Assembly (NCBI GenBank): GCA_023159155.1
Contig: JAJNNX010000061.1
Location: 248,001 to 312,000 of the forward strand
Origin: Ustulina deusta
Lineage: Eukaryota; Ascomycota; Sordariomycetes; Xylariales; Xylariaceae
Length of the DNA: 64,000 nt
Direction of reading: 5' to 3'
The notes under the pieces are model-generated. The model ran no database searches. It was given only the letters and a program-made list of their open reading frames with translations, and had not been told where the DNA came from. The stretch's first letter is position 1, and every line of letters begins with the position of its first letter. The position numbers and the translations under genes were made by a program. Positions 44,981 through 55,800 of this stretch are shown here, piece by piece.

Positions 44981-46729
44981 ATGACCCTGGACTTTACGCG
45001 CTCGTCATGGAGATCCAACTCTCCCCCTTCGCGCCGGAACAATAGCTCCCACCGAGGCCTCTCTGACAACCCTCGTCCAGGGGCCCTCTCGCAACTTCTG
45101 AGTCGCTCTCACACATCGCTCCACAACTACGGCAGTTCCTGGCGAGGGGGCCTTCTCGACGACGAGGAAGCCCTGCTCACCCACTCGGTTTCCTCTCATG
45201 GCTTTGTAGAACCTGGAGATGACGAGCCTCGCCGGTCACAAGCTGACGAGCGTCGGCTCAGTCAGATCCTGAATAGCGATCCCGTGCGGTCCATGCGCTT
45301 GATCGGGAATTCAAACCCTCGATACAAATGGGAGCGATATTGGAAGACGGACGAGCAACTGAGGGCCTTCTCGAAGCCTGTGCGGGAATACTACGAGCGC
45401 ACCAACTACCTTGTCCAACAATACTTGTATATCGACCGCTTGCTCGATAGCAGTCTCCCCCACGACCTGCTCAATGAGTACAATGACCTCCCACACAGCT
45501 CGTTCAAAGGTGTCGAGGTACCCGAGACTATTGCGGAGGAAGCCGCAAGTTTACCTAAATCCATCACAATCCCTATGGGCAGCAGACCTTCGGACGAAGA
45601 TTCGATCTCTGCTACTCCAAGTCCACGGTACGGATCCCAAATTAGCAACCTCATCATCTCAGACGAGAACCCTTCAGCGTTGAAAGCAAGTCCGACAAAG
45701 AAGGTTAAGCGGACCCCCAAGGACATATATCGTCCCACGGAAACCACGCCGCTGTTTGATATTGAAGACGACGAGGACCATGGGGCAGATAAACCAGAGG
45801 TCCCCCTCCTCGAGGAGGATGAGGATGTTGACAGCGGCTCTCCGATTGTCACATTTGCCATTTACGTGAACTTCACCGCGAACGTGCTCTTGCTCGCGGG
45901 AAAGGTCGCCGTCATGATCTCCGTCTCATCCATGTCCGTGCTGGCGAGTTTGGTCGACGCCGTCCTGGATTTCTTGTCTACCGTCATTGTCTGGATAACG
46001 ACGGTGTTGATATCCCGTCAGGATCAATATAAGTACCCTGTCGGAAGACGGAGACTCGAGCCCCTGGGCGTCCTCGTATTCTCGGTCATCATGATTACGT
46101 CCTTCGTGCAAGTAGCGCTGCAATCCATCGAGCGGTTAGCATCGCAGAACCGCGAGATCATCGAGCTCGGGATCCCCGAGATCTCAATCATGGTCAGCAC
46201 TGTCGTGATCAAGGGCCTCTGCTGGCTCTGGTGTCGACTAGTGAGGAACTCGAGCGTACAGGCCTTGGCCGCCGACGCCATGACCGACGTGATCTTCAAC
46301 ACCGGATCCATCTTATTCCCGATCCTCGGCTTCTGGCTGGGGATATGGTGGCTCGATGCGCTAGGCGGTCTCGTGCTCTCCCTGATCGTCATCAAAAACT
46401 GGTCTCAGACCTCCCTGCAGCACATCAAGAACTTGTCGGGCTTCTCGGCTACCGCCGATCAGCGAAACATACTCCTCTATCTCACAATGCGCTTCGCCAA
46501 GACAATCCGCAAGATCCAGGGCATCCAAGCCTACCATTCTGGTGATAAGCTCATCGCCGAGGTCGACATTATCCTCGACGCGTCCACGACATTGCGGGAC
46601 TCCCACGACCTCAGCGAGAGTTTGAGTTACGTGCTCGAATCTGTCCCGATTGTGGATCGCGCCTTCGTGCATGCTGACTACGCGGTTTACAATTTCCTCC
46701 CTACGCATATGGAGCAGCAGAGTGGATAA
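44981..46729 (+). CDS. Cation diffusion facilitator transporter, Mn/Fe-type
   Basis: Single exon, 582 residues. A cytosolic N-terminal region of about 280 residues, Ser/Arg-rich then acidic, precedes six predicted membrane helices (about 288-485) and a C-terminal cytosolic domain (about 490-575). Metal-site motifs are DAVLD in TM2 (Asp326, Asp330) and DAMTD in TM5 (Asp432, Asp436). The DxxxD pair in both helices is characteristic of the Mn-transporting CDF group, whereas Zn transporters have HxxxD. KYPVGRRRLEPLGVLVFS after TM2 is the conserved loop entering TM3. Expected action is proton-coupled export of divalent metal from the cytosol into an organelle or out of the cell; the membrane is not evident from sequence. 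The ATG at 44981 follows a favourable CATCATC context. Mn is preferred but Fe cannot be excluded. Confidence 0.92.
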   Translation: MTLDFTRSSWRSNSPPSRRNNSSHRGLSDNPRPGALSQLLSRSHTSLHNYGSSWRGGLLDDEEALLTHSVSSHGFVEPGDDEPRRSQADERRLSQILNSDPVRSMRLIGNSNPRYKWERYWKTDEQLRAFSKPVREYYERTNYLVQQYLYIDRLLDSSLPHDLLNEYNDLPHSSFKGVEVPETIAEEAASLPKSITIPMGSRPSDEDSISATPSPRYGSQISNLIISDENPSALKASPTKKVKRTPKDIYRPTETTPLFDIEDDEDHGADKPEVPLLEEDEDVDSGSPIVTFAIYVNFTANVLLLAGKVAVMISVSSMSVLASLVDAVLDFLSTVIVWITTVLISRQDQYKYPVGRRRLEPLGVLVFSVIMITSFVQVALQSIERLASQNREIIELGIPEISIMVSTVVIKGLCWLWCRLVRNSSVQALAADAMTDVIFNTGSILFPILGFWLGIWWLDALGGLVLSLIVIKNWSQTSLQHIKNLSGFSATADQRNILLYLTMRFAKTIRKIQGIQAYHSGDKLIAEVDIILDASTTLRDSHDLSESLSYVLESVPIVDRAFVHADYAVYNFLPTHMEQQSG

Positions 46730-47367
46730 ATCTGCGACTATGGTTTGTTCGCCCTTACAGCGCGTTCTCTTTGCGATTGTGAGAGACGGTATTATGCAGA
46801 CCAGTATCAAAGCTGTCGCTAGGCGCAGATGGGGTTGTTGAGAATGGAGATGCTCGGCGCGCAATGATGGGCGACAGCCGCAAACGGCCTCCTTGTAAAT
46901 ATATAAGTCCCTTCTGAGTATAGCCGTTCCGTACTGGTGACGTTGATCCATGTGTATGAGCGTTCGCGTCGAGGGTTATTTTTTTTTTGGCCCGGCTGAC
47001 GCTGACTCTTCTCGAAAGGCCACTTGTATGAATGCGAAATGGCCATACTAAGACAACTCTCGTTAACTAGTGAGCCTTATCACCATGATCGTAGCTCAAG
47101 CTATTTTCAGCGGCGTTATTGGTGGCCACAGAAGCACTACCAGATAAATGCCAAGATGATGTTCGACACCGTCATGGTGGGCATCATTCTCATTGGTGGC
47201 TGGGGCATGATAGGTAATGGGACCTGGGATGTTGGTAGTTTCATTGCTGGTGTTGATAGGTCGTCTAGGCGCCTCACAGTCGCCCGTCTGAAGGTGGTTA
47301 TCACCACTGCATTTCGTTAACAACCCGAGGGCAGAATGAACAAACGCGTGTCGTCCACAGTGTGCTC
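46730..47367. other. Intergenic
   Basis: About 640 nt with the 3' flank of the transporter gene and a T run at 46980-46988. No gene is seen. Confidence 0.5.
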
Positions 47368-48340
47368 CTATCCCTGCTCAAGTGCCTTCCATGAGAGATA
47401 AACTTGCAGCGCGCCCTCGAGGCTTTGAACGAGCCCGAAGAAAATCGTGACAAGAAAGACGAGTACTGCAACCCAGAAGGTATACATACCATTGGACTCC
47501 GTTTCGGCGATCGAACCATCATTGGGACAGGGTCTGTGGCCTGGACTCGTCGAGAACCTGCTTCAAAATTACCAGCCGGTTGTTCCAGTAATTGAAGTTT
47601 TCAACCCGCCTCTCATGCGTCGTCAAACTTCCGCACTCGGTTGGCAAGGGGTCCAAATCATGATCTTCTATCTGCGATTCAATCCACTCCTGGGCCTTGT
47701 TGACGTTTTGCGGGACGAGTAATGAGAGAGTTTGAAGGGTCTCGTCGATGAAACTGGGAGGAAACATCGGTCGGTGGACTCTGGAATACAGCATTAGATC
47801 CATCACGACAGGGTCTACGAGAGATGAAACACTTTCTTTGGAACTTGAGGAAGGCCACGCAGTCAAAGATCGAGGCGGTCTGGTTGTCATCCATGAGCCG
47901 CAAGTGATCTGCGAGGTTCCTCGTCCACTCAATTCTCATGCCGCCTATTTTCCTCAGATTCAATGCTGTGAATATTCTGCCAATCTGGGGCTTATCTGGC
48001 TGTAACTTCACCCCAGCTCCTGGCCCGAAGTACTTTTCCGTGAAGTCTCTCAAGGTGCCGGTGTCCTATCGAATAGTGTTCGGTCCATCGGTCCGCAGCG
48101 GAGGCTCGCCGATGCTCATCATAATCAGCAACCTAGAACAGAGGTTCGAGGACCCGTCTACACTATTGTTCAACGTTCGGTGCTCCTCCCCCAAGTTGCT
48201 GCGAGACATCTTGATGAAGGTTGGCTCGCTCCATGCCCTGTTGGATTTTAGATGCGATTTCGATAACATTGACATGCGTCGATACAGACACATGTCGACC
48301 TCCATCTAAGAGAGACGTCTGGCATTGGGAAGCGTAGTCT
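47368..48340 (-). pseudogene. Decayed copy of a fungal-specific membrane protein family
   Basis: The minus strand reads as pieces of one protein in several frames. The upstream piece (to about 48190) includes VNVIEIASKIQQG and ends at TAG. Next, 48054-47830 contains RKIGGMRIEWTRNLADHLRL and IFDCVAFLKFQ. Then, shifted by a frame, 47815-47519 contains FPPSFIDETLQTLSLLVPQN, ERRVENFNYWNNRLVILKQ and TLSQ, followed by an in-frame TGA at 47521-47519 where family members have Trp (TLSQWW). DRRNGVQWY follows, then a 4-nt excess near 47481-47490, and the final frame YTFWVAVLVFLVTIFFGLVQ, a membrane helix, to TAG at 47370-47368. I recognise this order from abundant Pezizomycotina hypothetical proteins of unknown function. 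Several frameshifts plus a nonsense codon make it a pseudogene. Confidence 0.72.
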
Positions 48341-49140
48341 GGGACTTGTTAATCGCGTGGCTTGGGCCCCGCGCTTGCTTCATAGGCGAGCTAAGATCAA
48401 ATCTGTTTTTAAGAGCCTACTCACTACGAGACAATTAGACTTCTTTAGACGATAAGAGTAGCTTAAGGCGGTCGTCTCATACATACCAGTTTAAGTGAAA
48501 GTGCATACAGCGAAGATCTTCGTTGGTTAGATTCGCAGAACCGCATAATCTGAGAAGGAGCTCTTTTCTCGTTTCGGGGCCAATTGAACCTGTGGGAGGG
48601 ATGACTAGTTTCGCATTCATGATGAGATGAGGCTGTATCGCTAACAGTCGACTAGAAATATGACTATCATTTGTAGGGAGGGTTGAGAAGCTGTTTGGCT
48701 AGCCGGCCATTGATAAAAGTTTGACAAGGAACGATTACCATCCGATGGTGGCGTGACGGTAAATTGACACGCGCCAAAGACTAAGCGCCGCAGCATCTCA
48801 GCCCATCCCCTCTCCATCTTACAAACTCCAATGGCACTGCATATAAGGTCGGCGAGCTGGAAGTCTTCGATACGTAAACCTACAGAGCACCAGCAAAATG
48901 TATGGTATATGGGGCTGTTTCGATGAGTATGCCTGACTCGTTCACGATTCTGGACCTCCTTCGACCTCAGGCATATCCCTATCCAAAGTCTTCAACGGGG
49001 CTATATCGGGGGCTTCTAGTTCGCAAGTATCCCTGATGGGATGCGCAAAGCCCCGTGAGAAACACCTTCACAAATGAAATCGCGGGAAAGATTAGAAGAA
49101 CAGCTCCCAGAATCGAAATCCTTCCTTTGGCTTTTCATTG
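48341..49140. other. Intergenic or decayed DNA
   Basis: About 800 nt without a supported reading frame, between two decayed genes on opposite strands. A 5' part of the minus-strand pseudogene may extend into it. Confidence 0.4.
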
Positions 49141-50960
49141 TTTATGGTTGGAAAGTTGCCCGAGAAGACTAAACCCACTATTATTATCGTCTCATATGAC
49201 AAAGCACGCAGAAAAGCGGCATCCCAGATGGTCAAAGCAAAAGGGTATCTTAACCAGGTATCCGGGCTTCGAACTAGGTAGGACATTGTTCCGTTGCGGC
49301 TGAGTTTGAGGATCTCAGACAGCTTTGCCCCGACCCTGAGCCATCAGCATCAATCCTATAATCTACCGAGGATTGTGAAAACCCCCAGTACCTAGGCGGT
49401 GAGAACGGCCCTGGAGCAGAAATCCTGGGCTTGCTGTCTGCGAAGGTGTACGCCTTCGAGTACCTAAGTTCTACAAAGGCCACTCGGCTCTACATCCACA
49501 CATCACCACATTCGCATCGCCGTGCGGCTACGAGCCTAAAGCAATGGGCGACTCATAGCGACTCATCAAGCGAATCCGACGATTTTGAGATCACCGAGAC
49601 GGATGATTGGGACGACGACGATGACGACGGAGACATCAAAACCTTGACGGCTATCACGAGTTCTGGGAGCAAACCCCCCTTTGAGCATTCCGACTGTGAG
49701 GAAAACCTGCTCAAAAGTGACGACTCCCAGCGATTGTCTGAGCTAAATATCCGAACACGTATTACCACTGCGCCGTCTATAATGTGCGAATACGACTGCG
49801 TCGCTCATATCTTCGAGGACGATGACGACTTACCCCAGATTTGTGAGCAAATTGGGTCAGTTGTCAGCGTTGACCAAGAGCTTGACATTGCCGTGGGTAA
49901 ACTCAAGCCAGACAGAAATATGATGCCCCCCCTGTTACGTATTCACTTTCACAACTCTGGATGTGACACCTTCTCGCTAATGATGGCTTAACCAACACGG
50001 CTGTTGTGGTAAAAACCACGCACCATCCAGAAATCAGGGGCCGGCTCTCGAGGACACCGTTTTGCACCCTGTTTCCCGGGACAAGAAAATTTCTAGAGCT
50101 ACACAGTGTACAATTAAGCACTTCAATTCGTCCGGGCGAGAGTCGTAGTTGGGCATTCGATAACCAGGGGGAAGTTGTCGGCTTCGTTGTAACCGGGAAC
50201 CCCAAGTCTGTGTCATGTCTGCTGCTTCCCACCCTGTCAGCTTGATATTCAATGTTTTCGCTTCTAAATAAACGAATTGAAGTTTAGACCAGCGGTCCAA
50301 CGAAGGAAACGGATAGCGAGCCGCTCCTTTTCGACATTTCAGAAGAAAACCGCAACCAGGCACGGCGGAGCCTGGATGACAATCGAGATAATAGCAGAAA
50401 TGCCAGCCCTGGTGGAAGCCCCCTTGCGCGACATCCCAAACGTGCCTAGGGGTATGCCAGATGATGATGCAATGACTGTTGCACGCAAATTGCCCCCTCC
50501 ATGTATATTCAGCCAACGCATAGACCGTGGGACGCCATCTACTATGGCATGCTCAACTACGACACTGTTGTATGAGCACAAGCCAGACACTCCACAGACC
50601 CTAGAAAGTCTACTTCGCATTAACACAGAATCGGCCAGTAGTAGCTTTGTAAGCAAGGACATTTTTTAGCAAGATAAGTTAACCACGCTACGAATGGAAA
50701 TCGAGAGGGTAAGGGAAATCACACAAGGCAAAGACGGGCGTTTACAACGACCCATCAGAGGTGACCTGAATTACGGCTTCACAAAGGATACCACGCCACT
50801 ACAACACGGAGATCACACCAGCTTGCAACTTGGCTCCAGTCAAGACTTAGCACCTACACGGCGACAATCAAGTCCTTCTGATCCATTCCTAACCGGGTGG
50901 CTTAAGGCCGTTATGACTAAACTAGAGATGAACCGCGGCGCCATCGAATAATGAACAACT
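49141..50960 (+). pseudogene. Decayed fungal gene with a GDSG-like domain remnant
   Basis: Readable plus-strand pieces follow one another in different frames. 49150-49286 contains KPTIIIVSYDKARRKAASQM and is closed by TAG. 49431-49991 has no ATG start and carries a Ser/Asp-rich acidic linker. 50001-50245, one frame over, contains RPGESRSWAFDNQGEVVGFV and ends in TGA. 50277-50669 and 50694-50951 follow. The third piece resembles the GDSGSW..D..G.V.G..V core of trypsin-like fungal proteins, but reads GESRS at the active-site serine position (50135-50149). Together with the first piece (KPTI..S...ARRKA) the order matches large fungal hypothetical proteins that I remember only vaguely. The frame changes and absent start mark it as broken. 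Alternative: a multi-intron gene with poorly visible splice sites. Confidence 0.5.
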
Positions 50961-52826
50961 ATGCCGCGGACTCAAGCCGACGCGAACGAAGCGCTAAGCC
51001 AGGAGAACAGCGAGCTGGAAAAAGACATCAAGCATGCAATATAGAAGTGTCCACGAAGAAGGCCCTCGATAGTCGAGCCGATCGTGAAGACTTACTGAAG
51101 ATCGCTTCTGACTTGAGGGGTGTTTAAGGTAGTCATTACGTAGACCCCGTTCGCAGCTCGATCAAAGTAAAAAAGGAGGTGCAGCCACCTCTCATAGATA
51201 TTGCGTATATGCCCCCTCTCCCCTTGGATGATACGAGAACTGCGGGGGCCGCCAGTAATTCCCGACAAATTATCGAGCTTGCAGAGGCAGCTGTTCACAC
51301 GTAGGTCCTCGGTACTAAGCTCACCTTCTTCGGCATTTTCGATGATCCAGAGCCCTCCGCTTATAGATCCTATTTGGGGAATCCATAGAGTAGTGGAAGA
51401 AGATGAAGATGATGAAATGGGCGATGTGAGTGTCGTTACAGAGCACTTTTATCATGCATAATGGGAGACGACGCACGAGAATGGCGAGGCCCCGTGAAGG
51501 TTCAACTCGTTATCTACCTAATTATATCAGAATTCGGGACTGGCCGGTGCCACTACGACCAGGCCGTTCTCGAGGTATTGGGAACAGGATAGCCATATGT
51601 GAACATAACAAGGGATAGGAAAGGATTCATAGCAGAGTCATCACTCTCGTACTGCCTAAGAAGCTGTTAGGTGTATAGGGCCTTGTAAGCTTATTACTTT
51701 GTTTCAACCTAAACAGGGGGGTATTTGGGAGGGCTAGCTGTTTCAAATAGCATTCCAGGTCCAGCGTGACAATGAACCGATCACGTTGCTGCAGCTCGAT
51801 GAAAGACACATATCACATAAATACCTTGTAAATGTCGCTTTGTGCGAGAAGCCCAGACACCCCCGTATGAGCCCCTGGATCCAGGAGAACGAAGCAATGA
51901 ATGTAAAAGCAATGCCTATCTGAATTGCTGATCCCTTATTGAAAGCAAATGGTACTAACACTAAACCTGCCCTTATCACGGTTCTCAACCGCCTCTTTCA
52001 CAGCATGGCTTGGCCTTTGCGAACAAGACGGTACATCATACAATATTTCAGGCATTGTTAGGTAATGTATAAATAAGTCTAGGAAATTCCTCGTTCAACA
52101 AGAGGGCCCAGAATAACTCACGTTTCGCGAGGGTAAGCGCAACTACGAGGTATTTACTCAGGTCAAGCTATCTACACATTCCTCAGGCCTCAACTAGCCA
52201 ATCGAGTAAACAAAGATGCGAAGCGGTTACGACCTCTCGGGCAGCGCGAAAAATGAGCAGAGCCCACAACTATGTCCTTCTCCTTCACCACATCGATGCT
52301 GTCAATGCCAACATGGGTCTGAATCTCAAGCCTCAACTTTACCAGCAGGTCAGTCTACAGCTCGAATTCCTACGACTAAGCAGACCCAGACTCGAACACA
52401 GGCTGAACTTCAGACTCAAACAAAGTCTGAGGCTCAGACTCAGACAAAGGCTGGACGTGAAGATAGTCCGAAGCCGACTTCTCTTGACCTGGGCGTATTT
52501 GGGGGCACTTGTCTTTGATTACCAGGTTACTTAATGTTCCCCATGCGATAGACTCAAGTTACGAGCACGCTCCCTAAGTCGATAGAGTAATTCTAAGAAA
52601 TAGATCAAGCATACATCTATACTTGAAGTTAATGAATTTGATATCGTAGACTGATGATTCCCATTTCATCACGTAGCGCAATGGGAAGTGATTCGTTTTG
52701 AATGGCACCATACTAGAGCTTACTAGTGATATTAAAAATGAATAAATATAGAAGGCCTGATCGACGACGCGAACTGAAATTTGTCCAAGGCTACCACCGT
52801 GTCGTGCCAAAAATTTCTGCTTTGCT
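50961..52826. other. Gene-free or decayed region
   Basis: About 1.9 kb. Short open frames occur on both strands without ATG-supported, recognisable proteins. A Thr/Gln-type coding repeat is described separately. The right end holds the 3' flank of STT4. Confidence 0.45.
52379..52460 (+). repeat. Imperfect CAGACTCA tandem repeat
   Basis: Units of the type CAGACTCRAACAMAGRCTGA recur about three to four times. In one frame the array encodes TQTRTQAELQTQTKSEAQTQ and in another a Leu/Arg repeat, and both frames are open. It lies in the decayed region and may be a piece of a low-complexity linker from a lost gene. Confidence 0.55.
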
Positions 52827-55800
52827 TCAGTAAGGAATACCGTTCGTCATCAGCTGGAACTGGTCATAGACCATCGTGCTGTAACTTCCAGCACTCCTCC
52901 TGACGAGATCCTTGACAAACTCGGCCGCTTCCCGTTCGTTCTTCTCGAGAACAAAGCGCTCCTTAAAGTGCTCGACACTTTCAGGCTTGAAACACGGGAG
53001 ACCACTTTCCATCATCAGGAGAACGATTTGGCTAAGCTTCTCGGCATAGGGTCGACAGGCAAGGAATGCCTTGACACAGAGCTCCTCGAACGACTTGAAG
53101 GCTTGGTGCTCGATGCTGCCCCCCATGACTAGAATCATTTCGCTGGTAAGCTTAAAGGGCGCGCGCTCAAATTTCACGCCACCGGGAGCAATGTCGAAAC
53201 AGAAGCCAAAATCGATGTGGAGAATGTGGCCCGCGTCGTCTATCATGATGTTGCCGTTATGACGATCCTTAAATTGCAGGAGAAATGATATAATGCTATA
53301 GGCGGCCATGCTCTTGACAAAATTGCTACGTGCATGTTGAAAGCGGAGTGAATCCTCATTACCGTACTTGCTGATGAAATAGTCGTAGAGACCGTTGACA
53401 GCCTCACGTCCCAACATGTCTCGGGAAATAGAATTTGGCAGGACATCAATAACGCCACAGCCCGGTGCAGTAGCTGTAACACGGTACGGGAAGACAAACA
53501 CATCAAGTCCAACGTTGTGGAATATACCTCGGAAAGCGGCAATCATTTGTAGAGCCAGGACATCTTGACGACAATCGTCGCCAACTTTGAAGATGGCACT
53601 TTGCCAAACCTCAACTGTTTTCCGAGGGTGTTGTTCGCCTTTCTTACCCACTTCTTGGGCGGCTTCCTCAGATTCTTCCGCGGCATCAATAGTCTTTTGA
53701 ATACGGAAGGTAGCCATGAAAGGCGCCTTCGCATGAGATTGCAGAGGTTTACCAGATTTCCGATCAATGCCGATAACCACGCCATCAGGGTTACTGGGCA
53801 AATAGACGCCCACAGCGACTTGGATCTTGCGGAGTTCTTCTTCGATCTTTTGTTTCTTTTCCGGCTTATCGCGCTTGATCAGTGGCTTCAGCTTCCCAGA
53901 GATACCGGTAACTTCATCAAAGAAAGCAAATTCTCTCTCATAGAAGCTTTTATCTTCTCCAGAGAAGCTGTCAACTAATTTGGTCATCACGTTGTCAAGA
54001 GCAGGCTTGATGGCATCAGGCTAACGCACGTCAGCATTGTATACAAATACTGCACGAATGAACTTACAATAGTAGCATCGTCATCTTTGTAAGAGTTAGC
54101 CTTCATGTTCCAGATGATTTGATGTGCAAATAGCTGAGAGAACTGCGCCGTTTCGATGATGTACCGCTCCACGTATCCTAAAGCATCAAAGCGAAGGCTT
54201 TGGACAATTTGGGGAACGTAGAAGAAAGTTACATCAATAGGGTGGTACTCCAAGGCTCTCATAGCATATTGAATGAGAAATGGGTGATTCTTATACGCTG
54301 GTAAGAAATAAGTGGTGGCGGTAACAGGATTTACTGGTGTCCAGTACAGGAGATACTAAAACTGTTAGTACAGTATTATGGTTGAAGATCAAAAACCGTA
54401 CCTTGAGCTGGAATCGAACGTCTTGAGGAAGCTCCCCGCCAAACAAGATGGAGAGCGCTTCAGCATCACATAGTGCTTTGGCAGGAAAGTTCAGTAATAA
54501 CCAACGCACCTCCTGGTGCACGCTCGGCATGTTGAACCTGCTGACAAGCTCGACAGCCAGCGAAGGGCTCTCAGTCCAGGCAACCCGTATTAATGGTTTC
54601 AAGGCGGCCTGAAAATTAGCTAAGAACGAGTCATAGACTATCATGAAAACCGTACCTCTAGTGTGGCTTTCCCATGACTTGTCATTATTTCCGGCCGCAG
54701 TAAATTCCCTTCGTTGAGCGGGTGAATCCAAACACTAAGCCTTGCTTGTTCGCTTTCTAAAAGAATTTCGAAGAGTGACTCCTTTTGGGCTACAGGCACC
54801 AGACCGTTGACAGGATGCATGGGAGTAATGTGCGACACAGCCTTGAGCCCATTCTTAATATCGTTGATCAGTTTCACCTCTGTTTTGAGTTGCAGCGAAT
54901 TACTGCCGAAAGACCACTTTGGTGTGAACTGGAACCAACTCAAACCCGCCGACAAAAGCTTTTCTTTCAAACGCCATTGAGCTGTCACGCCGGCGGTTTC
55001 GCTCACTCTCAAGACTTTCAAACTGAACAACAATATCCTCAACCGAATTTCTCTGGCCATAGGGTGAGAGATCGAAGATTTCAAAGCGTCTAATGTCAAG
55101 TCGAGCAGCCGAAGGAAGATTCTTTGAGTATCAGAGCTACCTAGACGGGTAGCATTGAAGTGACTACTGAAGAACTGCATCAGGTTGGTGTGGGGAGCCA
55201 GAAGGTTATGCATCTGTTGCCTTTGCTTGGTAAGAGCTTCGTTATCGCTAGGGGCAAATTCTTTCCTTAGGAATAATGGATCTGGATGCCTAATTGAACT
55301 GCGTCAGTATACTCGAGCGACAAGTGACGGAGCTACATGTCCCTACATAAAACTTGGATTGAAAAGCCCTAGTTTCTTTTGAATTGTGACCTCCCATTGT
55401 TGAGCAATTTCGCTCAGCAATCGTGGTTCCATCCTGGGGTTCTCGTGTATTACACCAAGCCAGAGGGAAACCCCAAATTTGATAGACTCTTTGCTGAAGA
55501 TATGGAATGGAATGGTGACAAGATAATGCGTGATTGCACTTTCGTCTTTCTGACTGCGGCATAGTAAAGCAGCAGCACGTCGGAGAATATCTCTAACATC
55601 TTGCAAAGGTATGACCTTTTTCCCGGTTAAACGAGACGCTACGTGGGCAAGAGCCGCAACGGCGTCGGCACAATCTGAAGGTGCGGACTTTATAAAAGAG
55701 TTCCTTCGAACCATTGGCATAATGTTAAGCAAATCCGCCCCATGGGTAGGCAATGTCTCGCCATACCTATACTCCTGTCGAGTGGTATATTGGGCAATGA

